From positions 811 to 10,989 of the forward strand of contig DKQU01000028.1 of assembly GCA_002471865.1 (NCBI GenBank): DNA of 10,179 nt. The letters are read 5' to 3'. This DNA is from Fidelibacterota bacterium UBA7300 (GTDB taxonomy: Bacteria; Fidelibacterota; Marinisomatia; Marinisomatales; UBA2128). Below, one piece after another: positions 1-7,067 of the stretch (position 1 is the first letter of the stretch; each line of letters opens with the position of its first letter). The notes under the pieces are model-generated. The model ran no database searches. It was not told the origin of the DNA and worked only from the letters and a program-made list of their open reading frames with translations. Both the position numbers and the translations under genes were made by a program.

Positions 1-787
1 CACTTGGGTCATATTGTATATAGTTTTCTCGTTTCTCTGATATCTGAGGCAGCACACTCTTCTGACCTTCCATAGCAAGACTTCCACTTCCAACCCTGGT
101 TGGAACTGATGTCCACTCCAAATGCACTTCTCCTTCAGCACCCGTAGCAGTCAGGGTTGGACCGTCGGGAGCCTCACCTAACACGAGTTGTCCTGCATAA
201 GGAGCACCACCAGCAAGGAGCTCCGCTCCTGAGTCATCAAGAATCTCCCAGGAAACTTCACTCTGCCACGAACCGCCATCACAAGTAACATCATAAACTC
301 CATCGGGGAGTGTAAGGTAACCTATAGAATCTGTACCCATATCAATTGTGAAAGAATATTCTCCAATAGTCAGAACGTTTCCGTTCCAACCATCTCCATA
401 TGAATCGTGCATAAAGACAGTTAGATCATGCGAGGGAGGATCGCCCAACTCGAGTACCCCTGTATAAGGAGCACCACCGGCAAGCAACACTTCCCCTGCG
501 TTATTAAGGATCTCCCAGGAAACTTCACTCTGCCACGAACCGCCATCACAGGTAACATCATAGGTTCCACTGGCCAGGGTAAGGTAAGCGGTGCCCTCAG
601 AGCCAGTATCCAATGTGAATTCATAGCCACCTATAGTCAGAACGTTTCCGTTCCAACCATCTCCATATGCGTCGTGCATAAGAATAGTTAAATCATGATC
701 ATCACGTTGGCCACCCTGTGCTGTAGTTGTGAACACAAATCCCAACATAAGAACCGCTGTAACAATTACCATTAAAGTACGTGACAT
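1..787 (-). CDS. Secreted protein with two DSYGDGWNGN-type repeats and an FN3-like segment, 3' end cut off by the window
   Basis: The frame is open from an ATG at 785-787 to the left edge, giving 262 codons with no stop, so the C-terminus lies outside the window. The start is backed by a strong SD. Residues 1 to about 24 (MSRTLMVIVTAVLML...) form a signal peptide ending near TTTAQ. Two 89-residue repeats follow (about residues 32-120 and 121-209). Each starts DLT(I/V)xMHD(A/S)YGDGWNGN and contains the block VTCDGGSWQSEVSWEIL and the ending APYxGxLxLG. From about residue 210, PTLTATGAEGEVHLEWTSVP looks like the first strands of a fibronectin type III domain. The acidic, Gly/Trp-rich repeat occurs in secreted proteins of Bacteroidota-like bacteria, but I know of no assigned function. 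A T9SS tail may lie beyond the edge; this is inference. The gene stands 139 bp after the protease gene and probably has its own promoter. Confidence 0.88.
   Translation of the reverse strand, partial: MSRTLMVIVTAVLMLGFVFTTTAQGGQRDDHDLTILMHDAYGDGWNGNVLTIGGYEFTLDTGSEGTAYLTLASGTYDVTCDGGSWQSEVSWEILNNAGEVLLAGGAPYTGVLELGDPPSHDLTVFMHDSYGDGWNGNVLTIGEYSFTIDMGTDSIGYLTLPDGVYDVTCDGGSWQSEVSWEILDDSGAELLAGGAPYAGQLVLGEAPDGPTLTATGAEGEVHLEWTSVPTRVGSGSLAMEGQKSVLPQISEKRENYIQYDPS
161..694 (-). repeat. Two-copy in-frame tandem repeat of 267 bp (units 161-427 and 428-694)
   Basis: The two units are offset by exactly 267 bp, or 89 codons. Bases 366-402 match 633-669 without any difference. The block 241-295 matches 508-562 with only two differences. 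Between these blocks the copies differ more, for example TGSEGTAYLTLASGT against MGTDSIGYLTLPDGV. The identity includes synonymous third positions, which points to a fairly recent duplication or gene conversion rather than protein-level constraint alone. Confidence 0.93.
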
Positions 788-794
788 TTTTATT

Positions 795-801
795 CCTCCT
801 T
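795..801 (-). promoter_or_regulatory. Strong Shine-Dalgarno site for the repeat protein
   Basis: The minus strand reads AAGGAGG, then AATAAAA, then ATG, with a 7-base spacer. It is the best SD in the window, fixes the start at 787, and shows that the host uses anti-SD pairing. Confidence 0.8.
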
Positions 802-839
802 AACTAACTGTTAATACCTACTGAATTAAAGATTCGAAG

Positions 840-869
840 ATAAATCGTTAAAACTAATTTACTCATCAA
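840..869 (-). promoter_or_regulatory. Weak sigma70-like promoter candidate for the repeat protein
   Basis: On the minus strand TTGATG (864-869) is followed after 18 bases by ATTTAT (840-845), inside an AT-rich spacer about 50 bases before the ATG. The -10 match is poor and this phylum's consensus is not certain. It is offered only because the 139-bp gap is the natural place for a promoter. Confidence 0.2.
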
Positions 870-873
870 CATT

Positions 874-900
874 AAAAAAACAACGAAGTTTTCTTTATTA
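874..900 (-). terminator. Possible weak terminator after the C25 protease gene
   Basis: About 30 bases past the protease stop, the minus strand reads AAAGAAAAC, then TTC, then GTTGTTTTTTT. The arms can pair across a three-base loop with one mismatch and one wobble, and a T-run follows. The stem is almost all A-T, so it would be weak. The location fits, the stability does not. Confidence 0.22.
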
Positions 901-926
901 ATAACATAACGTTGAGCCCTATCACA

Positions 927-3900
927 TTATTTCACTAGAATCATTTTGGAAGTTTGGCTTGCACCTGTAGCAGTCAATCGGTAAATATAGACTCCACTCG
1001 CCATATTAGACGCGTTCCACACGATCTGATGTTGACCACTAACTATATCGCCACTTACTAACTCAGCAACTACCTGACCGAGGACATCGTACACTGTCAA
1101 TGTTACATGACTATCCTCAGGCAAATCATAGGTAATAGTTGTAGCTGGATTGAATGGGTTAGGATAGTTTTGGTACAGCACAAACTGTTCCGGTATCACT
1201 TTGATTTCAGCAGTTACTCTCTCACCGTACCTGTCTGAAACCATAACTTCCTTCAAAGTATAGTCTCCCTCAACTGTCAGTAGTTTTCCATTTTCGAAAA
1301 CAGCTCCTTCCAGACTGAAGACAACAACATCAACTGTTTGCTCACTACGACGATTGGTAACCACCTCCACCCCTTCTACAACAAGAGGCGTCACCTCTCC
1401 TTCTGTCTCAATGGTCAACTGCAGAGCAGCTATCGGCCCATCAGCCTCTATGAAGACATTCTCCCCACGCTGTATCAGAGCTGCAGAAGTGGCGGGGACA
1501 CTATCTCTAAGCTGGTCGATACCAAGAATTAAGTTCACTATCTTAACCACGTCGAAGACATCTACTGTACCGCTGTCATCATAATCGGCAGCACACAGCT
1601 CTTCTTCTGTCGGGTTGGTATCTATACCGAGAATGATATTAACTGTCTTTATAACATCAAACACATCCACCATGCCGTCATAGTTGACATCACCCTTCTC
1701 ACAGAGAGAGGAGCTCTCGCCGCTGATTGTCAGACTCCAGGCGTTAAGTGTACCATCATCCGCGGAGGGATAGGTATCAATAACAATAAGAGTCCATTCA
1801 CCCAGAGACTCTTCGTCGTTGAAGTTAGAGAGTGGCTCTTCCGGCTGGAAGCTGCCATTATAGGGTGGTTGACCGCTACCGATAGGTGTCTCAGCCTCGT
1901 CATCAAAAATAGTCTCTTCAAAATTGTCTCCTGAACCGCCCAGATTGGTAATCAACGCTATTTCTGTCCCCAAAGGAGAACGGAGCTTTAACTGGATGTC
2001 TCCTGTCCACGGATGGGTAATATCTACCATAACATTAATATCACTGATAAGAAATGAAACTGGCATATCGAGCACGCTCTCGATGTTGTTGGGTCCAAAG
2101 TCCAAAGGAACATCTTCACTGAAGAACTGATTCTGACCGATGATAAGTGAGAATGTTTCCTCAATTGTATAATTATTTTGAGCAGTCACAGTTAGAGTAA
2201 AAATAACCTCTGTCCCTACCGGAGTATTGGGGGAAGCTGAGACGATAAACGGACTCGTGCTGTTATCGGCAGTACCGCCGGAAGCAACGGACGCCATATA
2301 TGAAGAACCGTCATCCACCGTTATATAGTTTGAGCTTTCTTCGATGACTGCCATAACATTCGCGGCACCTTCAGCTCCCTCATTAGCCAATGTCACCACA
2401 ATCTCTACAGTTTCACCGGGGTCAAATATTCCACCCGATCCTGTCCCCTCGAGTAAATAGCTGACAAAACTCAGTACAGGGGCTTCCACGGTAACCGTAA
2501 AGTTCATTTCCCATTCAAGTTCAGCACCGGTATCGTCTGTGCCAGAAACAATCACATTAAATGCAATTATATGGCCATCTTCTGCATCGTCAGAAACAGT
2601 AAAAATAAACTCGTCAAGACTGGTTACAGTTTCGTCAGATGTAATATCGCCAAAAGTAATCTCGCTATCCACCATATTTACCAGTGGATCGTCGGTATTG
2701 ACTATTCCTGTCACATTATAAGCATCATCCACTCCTACATTTGTTACACTCAGAAACATGTCAACAGTCTCACCAAAATCAACTGTGCCGTCAAAATTAC
2801 CGTTGACATCATTTACTGTATAAGATTCATATGTTATATATGGACCTTCAGGCTGAATGACATTTACTTCAGTTATATACGGTAAACTATTGTAGGCAGT
2901 CACAGTAACCGTCATTCCTCCCGGAATTGATAGTCCTTCTTCGAATTCAACATTGGCTTCACCGGATGCGTCTGCGATAGTTGAACCGTATAAGACTCCA
3001 TCCATCATCAATCCTACCATGGCACCCGGATCGGTTTGAACGATAAAAGAAGTGGATCCAAGAGGAATAATTGGATCATGTGTAGCAGTCACCAAATCTG
3101 GATCAACAGTCCGCATGGGGAGTGTGCAATCTCCGAAAAGAATGTACTCTTCAACAATGGCTATGCCTTCAGATCCACCATTATAGCTTTCAAGTGTGTG
3201 GATAGAACCGTGCATACTCAGTCCACCCATGGTGTAGCGCTGTTCAGTCACCAATAGTTCATTGATGTGAGACTGCATCACACACGGCGGCACCCAGGAA
3301 CAGCTGACCGAGGAAGAGAACATTCCAACGGCACCGCCATCAGGATTGCGAAGGAAAACTTCCGCTAGACAGGTCATTCCATGCCATTTACCATTCAAAC
3401 AAGAGACATCCAAGATAAATGGCATCATATAGCCATTATAGAGGGATGAGGCATGGCTGTTACTGAATCCGGTAGTACCCCAAGAAGTTCCAGAGCCGTG
3501 CCCGATGTAATTATAAATTGAACGTCCTTCGTTAAGTGCAGCTACAAGTTCACTCAAAGATGCACCTGGATCATAAATTTGATCTATCTCTGTGTAAGTG
3601 TAGTCAAGAAGCATCTCTCTTAATAATTCAGTTCTTTCCCAATCAGTCATGCCGGTACCGCCAGAATCGTTACTGCCGACACCAGTTCCCTTACGGAACC
3701 AATCTCCAGGCGGAGGCTGTAGCTCATAAGTTAAAAACTTTGCTACCTGATCTGCAACTTCACCTGAGCTGTTAGCTGATATACGGGATATGAACGCATC
3801 AGGGTAATAATCGCTGCCATCCAACATAACATAAGACGGGTCTGAACCGGCACCGGTTGAACCGTATAGCGTAGGAATCTGAGCATCATCCCCCACAAGA

Positions 3901-4805
3901 ATAACATACGTAAGCTCCCCAGTATCATACTTCCACTGAAGGAATGATTGGATATCCGATGTAGTGGCACCTACTGCACTTAAAGCAAACACTTCAGTAG
4001 GTATCCCCTTCTGAAGTTTCCAATCAGCAAGCGGCTGAACAGCGTCCACGAAATCATCATGAGCTAAAATTACAAGGTGTCCCGGTTCATCAATCCCCTC
4101 ATATAACAGTCTGTCAACTCCGTCATAATTAGCGAAAAACTCACGCTGAATATTGGCGAATTCACGATTCAGAGGGATATTTCTCTGCCTGAGAATAGTA
4201 TTGGGAGCGTCTCCTGCAACCGCATCCACTGCGATGGTCATTTCTGTTACAACTCGTAGAGTCTCTGTTTTTGGATTATACTGGAACGGCTGAATTTGAA
4301 CGTTAATTCCACGGACACCGCGGAATATAAAAGGATCACTTAAAGTAATGCTTTCAGCTGGGAACCACTCGTCAGTTTGGTAAAACTCATCAAATTTATA
4401 TGGAACATCATTGGGATTCTGTGTCCTCAATAGATTCCCTTTGGACGGAGCAACAGGGCCTAAATGATATTCCTCGAACTCTATTGATGTAACTGTCGCT
4501 TCGACAGATCCAGCATTAGGTATTACAAGGCTGCGATTTACCCTTGGCAGTTCGGGAAACCCCTCATTAAGGAATGCTGGAGCATCCTCGTGAGTAACCA
4601 AAATATGAGATTCATTTTCAATGTCAATAGACTCAATATAAAATCCATCGAGATAAAATTTCAACTCGTTATGATAGCGAGAGGCCTCCAATATTTCGAT
4701 GGTAAGCTGATCAACCTCTTGAGAAGAAGTTTCATGCCATTCTTTGGCAATAACATACCCTGCTGATAACGATAGCGACAGTAACAGTGTGACTATTTTT
4801 CTCAT
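927..4805 (-). CDS. T9SS-exported C25 (gingipain-family) cysteine protease with P domain, dockerin and sorting tail
   Basis: This is a 1292-residue secreted endopeptidase of family C25. Residues 1-20 are a signal peptide (ending GYVIA) and about 21-235 resemble the gingipain propeptide. The catalytic domain spans about 242-565. It has the His motif YNYIGHGS (H436) and the Cys motif LDVSCLNG (C469); their 33-residue spacing equals that of the RgpB dyad H211/C244. Two CARDB-like beta-sandwiches follow (about 655-775 and 777-890), each with an F-DxGET(V) motif. A proprotein-convertase P domain covers about 895-1028 (DITHPWTGDI, GEWTLIVID). Two dockerin-type Ca loops lie at about 1038-1060 and 1074-1096 (GDVNYDGMVDVFDV; DYDDSGTVDVFDVV). 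A cohesin-like stretch spans about 1103-1205. The T9SS tail is about 1206-1292 (YQNYPNPFNPATTITY; ends MILVK). It is probably processed and anchored or released at the cell surface; the cleavage target is unknown. The usual GDP after the catalytic fold reads FGDC here (C560). The SD is weak: GGAG lies 12 bases upstream of the ATG. Confidence 0.93.
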   Translation of the reverse strand: MRKIVTLLLSLSLSAGYVIAKEWHETSSQEVDQLTIEILEASRYHNELKFYLDGFYIESIDIENESHILVTHEDAPAFLNEGFPELPRVNRSLVIPNAGSVEATVTSIEFEEYHLGPVAPSKGNLLRTQNPNDVPYKFDEFYQTDEWFPAESITLSDPFIFRGVRGINVQIQPFQYNPKTETLRVVTEMTIAVDAVAGDAPNTILRQRNIPLNREFANIQREFFANYDGVDRLLYEGIDEPGHLVILAHDDFVDAVQPLADWKLQKGIPTEVFALSAVGATTSDIQSFLQWKYDTGELTYVILVGDDAQIPTLYGSTGAGSDPSYVMLDGSDYYPDAFISRISANSSGEVADQVAKFLTYELQPPPGDWFRKGTGVGSNDSGGTGMTDWERTELLREMLLDYTYTEIDQIYDPGASLSELVAALNEGRSIYNYIGHGSGTSWGTTGFSNSHASSLYNGYMMPFILDVSCLNGKWHGMTCLAEVFLRNPDGGAVGMFSSSVSCSWVPPCVMQSHINELLVTEQRYTMGGLSMHGSIHTLESYNGGSEGIAIVEEYILFGDCTLPMRTVDPDLVTATHDPIIPLGSTSFIVQTDPGAMVGLMMDGVLYGSTIADASGEANVEFEEGLSIPGGMTVTVTAYNSLPYITEVNVIQPEGPYITYESYTVNDVNGNFDGTVDFGETVDMFLSVTNVGVDDAYNVTGIVNTDDPLVNMVDSEITFGDITSDETVTSLDEFIFTVSDDAEDGHIIAFNVIVSGTDDTGAELEWEMNFTVTVEAPVLSFVSYLLEGTGSGGIFDPGETVEIVVTLANEGAEGAANVMAVIEESSNYITVDDGSSYMASVASGGTADNSTSPFIVSASPNTPVGTEVIFTLTVTAQNNYTIEETFSLIIGQNQFFSEDVPLDFGPNNIESVLDMPVSFLISDINVMVDITHPWTGDIQLKLRSPLGTEIALITNLGGSGDNFEETIFDDEAETPIGSGQPPYNGSFQPEEPLSNFNDEESLGEWTLIVIDTYPSADDGTLNAWSLTISGESSSLCEKGDVNYDGMVDVFDVIKTVNIILGIDTNPTEEELCAADYDDSGTVDVFDVVKIVNLILGIDQLRDSVPATSAALIQRGENVFIEADGPIAALQLTIETEGEVTPLVVEGVEVVTNRRSEQTVDVVVFSLEGAVFENGKLLTVEGDYTLKEVMVSDRYGERVTAEIKVIPEQFVLYQNYPNPFNPATTITYDLPEDSHVTLTVYDVLGQVVAELVSGDIVSGQHQIVWNASNMASGVYIYRLTATGASQTSKMILVK

Positions 4806-4952
4806 GCCCTCAGTTTGCTCCAGTTATGTAGTGTTCTTGTTAGATTATTTTCGATTGTCATTCAACTTAAGATTATTTCGTCAATTATCCTCCACAAAAA
4901 ATACTGTAATTTCATTAATATGAATGTGATGAAGATTACATCATTCATTTGA
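4806..4952 (-). other. Intergenic gap with overlapping small hairpins
   Basis: This 147-bp AT-rich gap separates the FG-GAP gene from the protease gene. Just after the FG-GAP stop the minus strand has ATGAATG (4942-4948), then CATTCAT (4920-4926), then ATGAA (4911-4915). The middle arm can pair with either neighbour, giving two mutually exclusive hairpins. A run of six T (4896-4901) lies too far away for a normal intrinsic terminator. An orphan GGAGG (4889-4893) precedes only a three-codon frame. TTGACG (4879-4884) resembles a -35 box, but I see no good -10 at the right distance. A protease promoter is likely here but cannot be placed. Confidence 0.4.
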
Positions 4953-7019
4953 TTATTTCAGAAGAATTAATTTTCCGTTGTCGAGATTTACAGATTCAGA
5001 GCTAAGAAGATGCCATAAATAAACTCCAGAAGATGAATTTTCCGCATTCCATGATATCTGAGAAGAAACACCTTCGGAAATAGAAAACTGTATCAAATCT
5101 ACTTGTCGACCAAGAATATCATAAATTATTAGACGTGAATCAGCCGGTACATCCGATGATAACTGAAAAATGGCTGTATTATTAAACGGGTTTGGATAGC
5201 AACTTACTAATCTCGTCATGATCGGAAAATCTTCATTATTAACCACAGATTGTTCCTCAACAGAAAAATACTGCAAACCTCCTTCATTTGATCCAACTAT
5301 TAAGTCCATCTTTCCATCTAAGTCCAGATCACCAATGGTAGGTGCTAAATTCAGCCCTGAATGAGGTAACTGTTCAAGCTGATGAAGTTCCGACCCGGAT
5401 GGATTCGCTAGATATAATTCTCCTGACTGATTACCGATCAGAAGATCTAAATCACCATCGTTGTCAAAGTCAGCCAGTTCAAGAGCAATTTCGAGTCCTA
5501 GATCTTCTCCAGGAAACAGATCGTCACTTATTTTCACAAAATTATAATTAGCTGGATCACCTTCATTAGACCAGACATGAACGGAACCGTTTTTGTCCCC
5601 TACATACAAGTCTAGGTCTCCATCCCCGTCCACATCTCCCAAAGCAGGTGTGGCTCTTCCGGAAAGATCAATTTCCAGAAATTTCCCCTGATAGATAAAG
5701 CTCGGTTCCTCGGAGGAACCACTATTAATAAAAAAGGAAATTTCGCCGTTGTAATCTCCCACAAGTGCATCAAAATCACCATCTCCGTCCAAATCTCCAA
5801 AAGCCGGTGCCATGTTGTTCCCCATCCCCTCATCGAAATAGGAGCTGTCCATCAATTCAAACTGCGGACTCACTGCTGATCCTATGTTCTCAAAAAAATA
5901 TACATCACCCTTCCACCCTGAATTAGAAGCATCAAACTCATTACCTACAAAGAGATCCAAATCTCCATCTGAATCTATGTCTGCTAAAGTCGGAATTGTG
6001 CCCGAGATAAGATCAATTTGCTCAAAGAAATTTTTTGTCACCAGACCAAAATCACCTTCGACTGTCACATCATAGTACCAAAAATTATCCACGAAATCAG
6101 TACCATAGATGCCAGATTGCACACCCACGAATAACTCTGCTTCTCCATCGCTGTTCAGATCTATCAGCCGAGGTACATTGAAACCAGCCGAACTAACAGG
6201 TTCATTTTGTGGATAGGAATCTATCATCAAACTATCCGGAATATCTGGATCGCTTGATGTACCAAAGTTCTCTAAAAAGAAGAGTCCCGGCTGATAGTAA
6301 TCGCCCCAGAAAAGATCGAGATCTTCATCATCGTCAATATCATAAAATTCCAAAGCGTTGGCTCCATGACGATCATCCCGTCCAGGTACCCAGACAATCA
6401 AGATGTCCTCAAATGAGTTGGTTTCCAGATGATAAACCGGCAGTCCATCAGTCAAACCGAGATTTCGATAATACGTCACTGCACCTGATACACCACCCAC
6501 AAATAGATCTTCCCAACCGTCGCCGTCGATATCTGCAATCGTAGGAATTACAATTTGGCCGCCATGGACTGCAACAGAAGAATCATCCAGGAGCTGAGAA
6601 ACTGAAAGTATAAGGCTGTCACTAACATTCTCAAAAAGGGTGACATCAGGACTCTGTGGAGAAGCCATGAGGTCAATGTCGTCATCGTGATCATAATCGA
6701 AAAAGGTGAACCACTGACCTACATCCAGATTTTGAAATGCTTTTGTCTGAAATTCAAAATTCGGTTCGTCAGCAGATCCACTGTTGAGAAAATACTGCAG
6801 CCGACCATCCTGATCCCGGATGAACAAATCCGTCAGTCCATCTTCATTCCAATCTACAAATTGCGGGTTGGGTTTATTAAAACCGCCCAGGAAAGGAATC
6901 TCCAGCTCAGCACCGTCTATGATGATTGGGAAGGGATTAATTTGGCGTTGGAAAGTTTGGGTGAAAAGAGATGAAGCGAAAAGCAAGCATCCCAGTAAGA
7001 GGCTGAATTTCGGATTCAA
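4953..7019 (-). CDS. T9SS-exported FG-GAP/VCBS repeat (integrin-like beta-propeller) protein
   Basis: This 688-residue secreted protein has a signal peptide at residues 1 to about 20 (MNPKFSLLLGCLLFASSLFT). The body holds ten Ca-binding DxDxDG-type loops, starting near residues 56, 108, 163, 227, 287, 347, 409, 462, 517 and 564, for example DIDGDGWEDLF, DIDSDGDLDLF and DVDGDGDLDLY. They recur every 50-60 residues, with linkers like YFxNxGS and TxADID, as in FG-GAP/VCBS propellers. Residues about 604-688 are a type A T9SS sorting domain (CYPNPFNNTAIF, YDILGRQV, SSGVYLWHL, KLILLK). The role is probably surface display or ligand binding; no enzyme motif is visible. The start is TTG: an in-frame TAA lies four codons upstream and no ATG intervenes, while an AAGGA sits 6 bases before the TTG. 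It lies 44 bp after the cytochrome gene, so co-transcription is likely. The exact number of propellers is uncertain. Confidence 0.9.
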   Translation of the reverse strand: MNPKFSLLLGCLLFASSLFTQTFQRQINPFPIIIDGAELEIPFLGGFNKPNPQFVDWNEDGLTDLFIRDQDGRLQYFLNSGSADEPNFEFQTKAFQNLDVGQWFTFFDYDHDDDIDLMASPQSPDVTLFENVSDSLILSVSQLLDDSSVAVHGGQIVIPTIADIDGDGWEDLFVGGVSGAVTYYRNLGLTDGLPVYHLETNSFEDILIVWVPGRDDRHGANALEFYDIDDDEDLDLFWGDYYQPGLFFLENFGTSSDPDIPDSLMIDSYPQNEPVSSAGFNVPRLIDLNSDGEAELFVGVQSGIYGTDFVDNFWYYDVTVEGDFGLVTKNFFEQIDLISGTIPTLADIDSDGDLDLFVGNEFDASNSGWKGDVYFFENIGSAVSPQFELMDSSYFDEGMGNNMAPAFGDLDGDGDFDALVGDYNGEISFFINSGSSEEPSFIYQGKFLEIDLSGRATPALGDVDGDGDLDLYVGDKNGSVHVWSNEGDPANYNFVKISDDLFPGEDLGLEIALELADFDNDGDLDLLIGNQSGELYLANPSGSELHQLEQLPHSGLNLAPTIGDLDLDGKMDLIVGSNEGGLQYFSVEEQSVVNNEDFPIMTRLVSCYPNPFNNTAIFQLSSDVPADSRLIIYDILGRQVDLIQFSISEGVSSQISWNAENSSSGVYLWHLLSSESVNLDNGKLILLK

Positions 7020-7025
7020 CTGGGA

Positions 7026-7030
7026 TCCTT
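7026..7030 (-). promoter_or_regulatory. SD that supports the TTG start of the FG-GAP gene
   Basis: AAGGA on the minus strand lies 6 bases before the TTG at 7017-7019. It overlaps the TAA at 7029-7031 that closes the same frame, so the TTG is the first usable start and has good spacing. Confidence 0.6.
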
Positions 7031-7067
7031 ACACGAAGAGATTCTCGTTCAATACATCCCGCATCAT
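7029..7067 (-). other. 12-codon mini-ORF overlapping the cytochrome stop
   Basis: The frame MMRDVLNENLFV starts at an ATG (7065-7067) that overlaps the cytochrome TGA as ATGA and ends at TAA 7029-7031. It is in frame with the FG-GAP gene and ends 9 bases before its TTG. It could act in translational coupling, or be a former N-terminus closed by a stop, or be chance. No SD precedes it. Confidence 0.25.

Noticed and set aside
428..691. Plus- and minus-strand frames within the repeat gene
   Set aside because: They overlap the 787-bp minus-strand frame that has a signal peptide, a strong SD and repeated protein motifs; the others are by-products of the repeated DNA.
161..694. CRISPR-like array
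   Set aside because: Only two units, each 267 bp and fully coding, with no short repeat/spacer pattern.
1512..1692. Evidence for a cellulosome from the dockerin pair
   Set aside because: No glycosidase, carbohydrate-binding module or scaffoldin is present, and the dockerin sits on a protease with a T9SS tail.
4879..4884. TTGACG as a -35 box for the protease gene
   Set aside because: The hexamer 17 bases on reads ATGACA, a poor -10; there is not enough to call a promoter.
4872..4893. Orphan GGAGG followed by TTG as a gene start
   Set aside because: The frame TTG ACG AAA ends at TAA after three codons, so no protein can be made from it.
6209..6544. Plus-strand open frame of 111 codons opposite the FG-GAP gene
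   Set aside because: It is a shadow of the repeated Asp/Gly codons of the propeller gene, rich in Arg, His and Pro, with no signal or motif.
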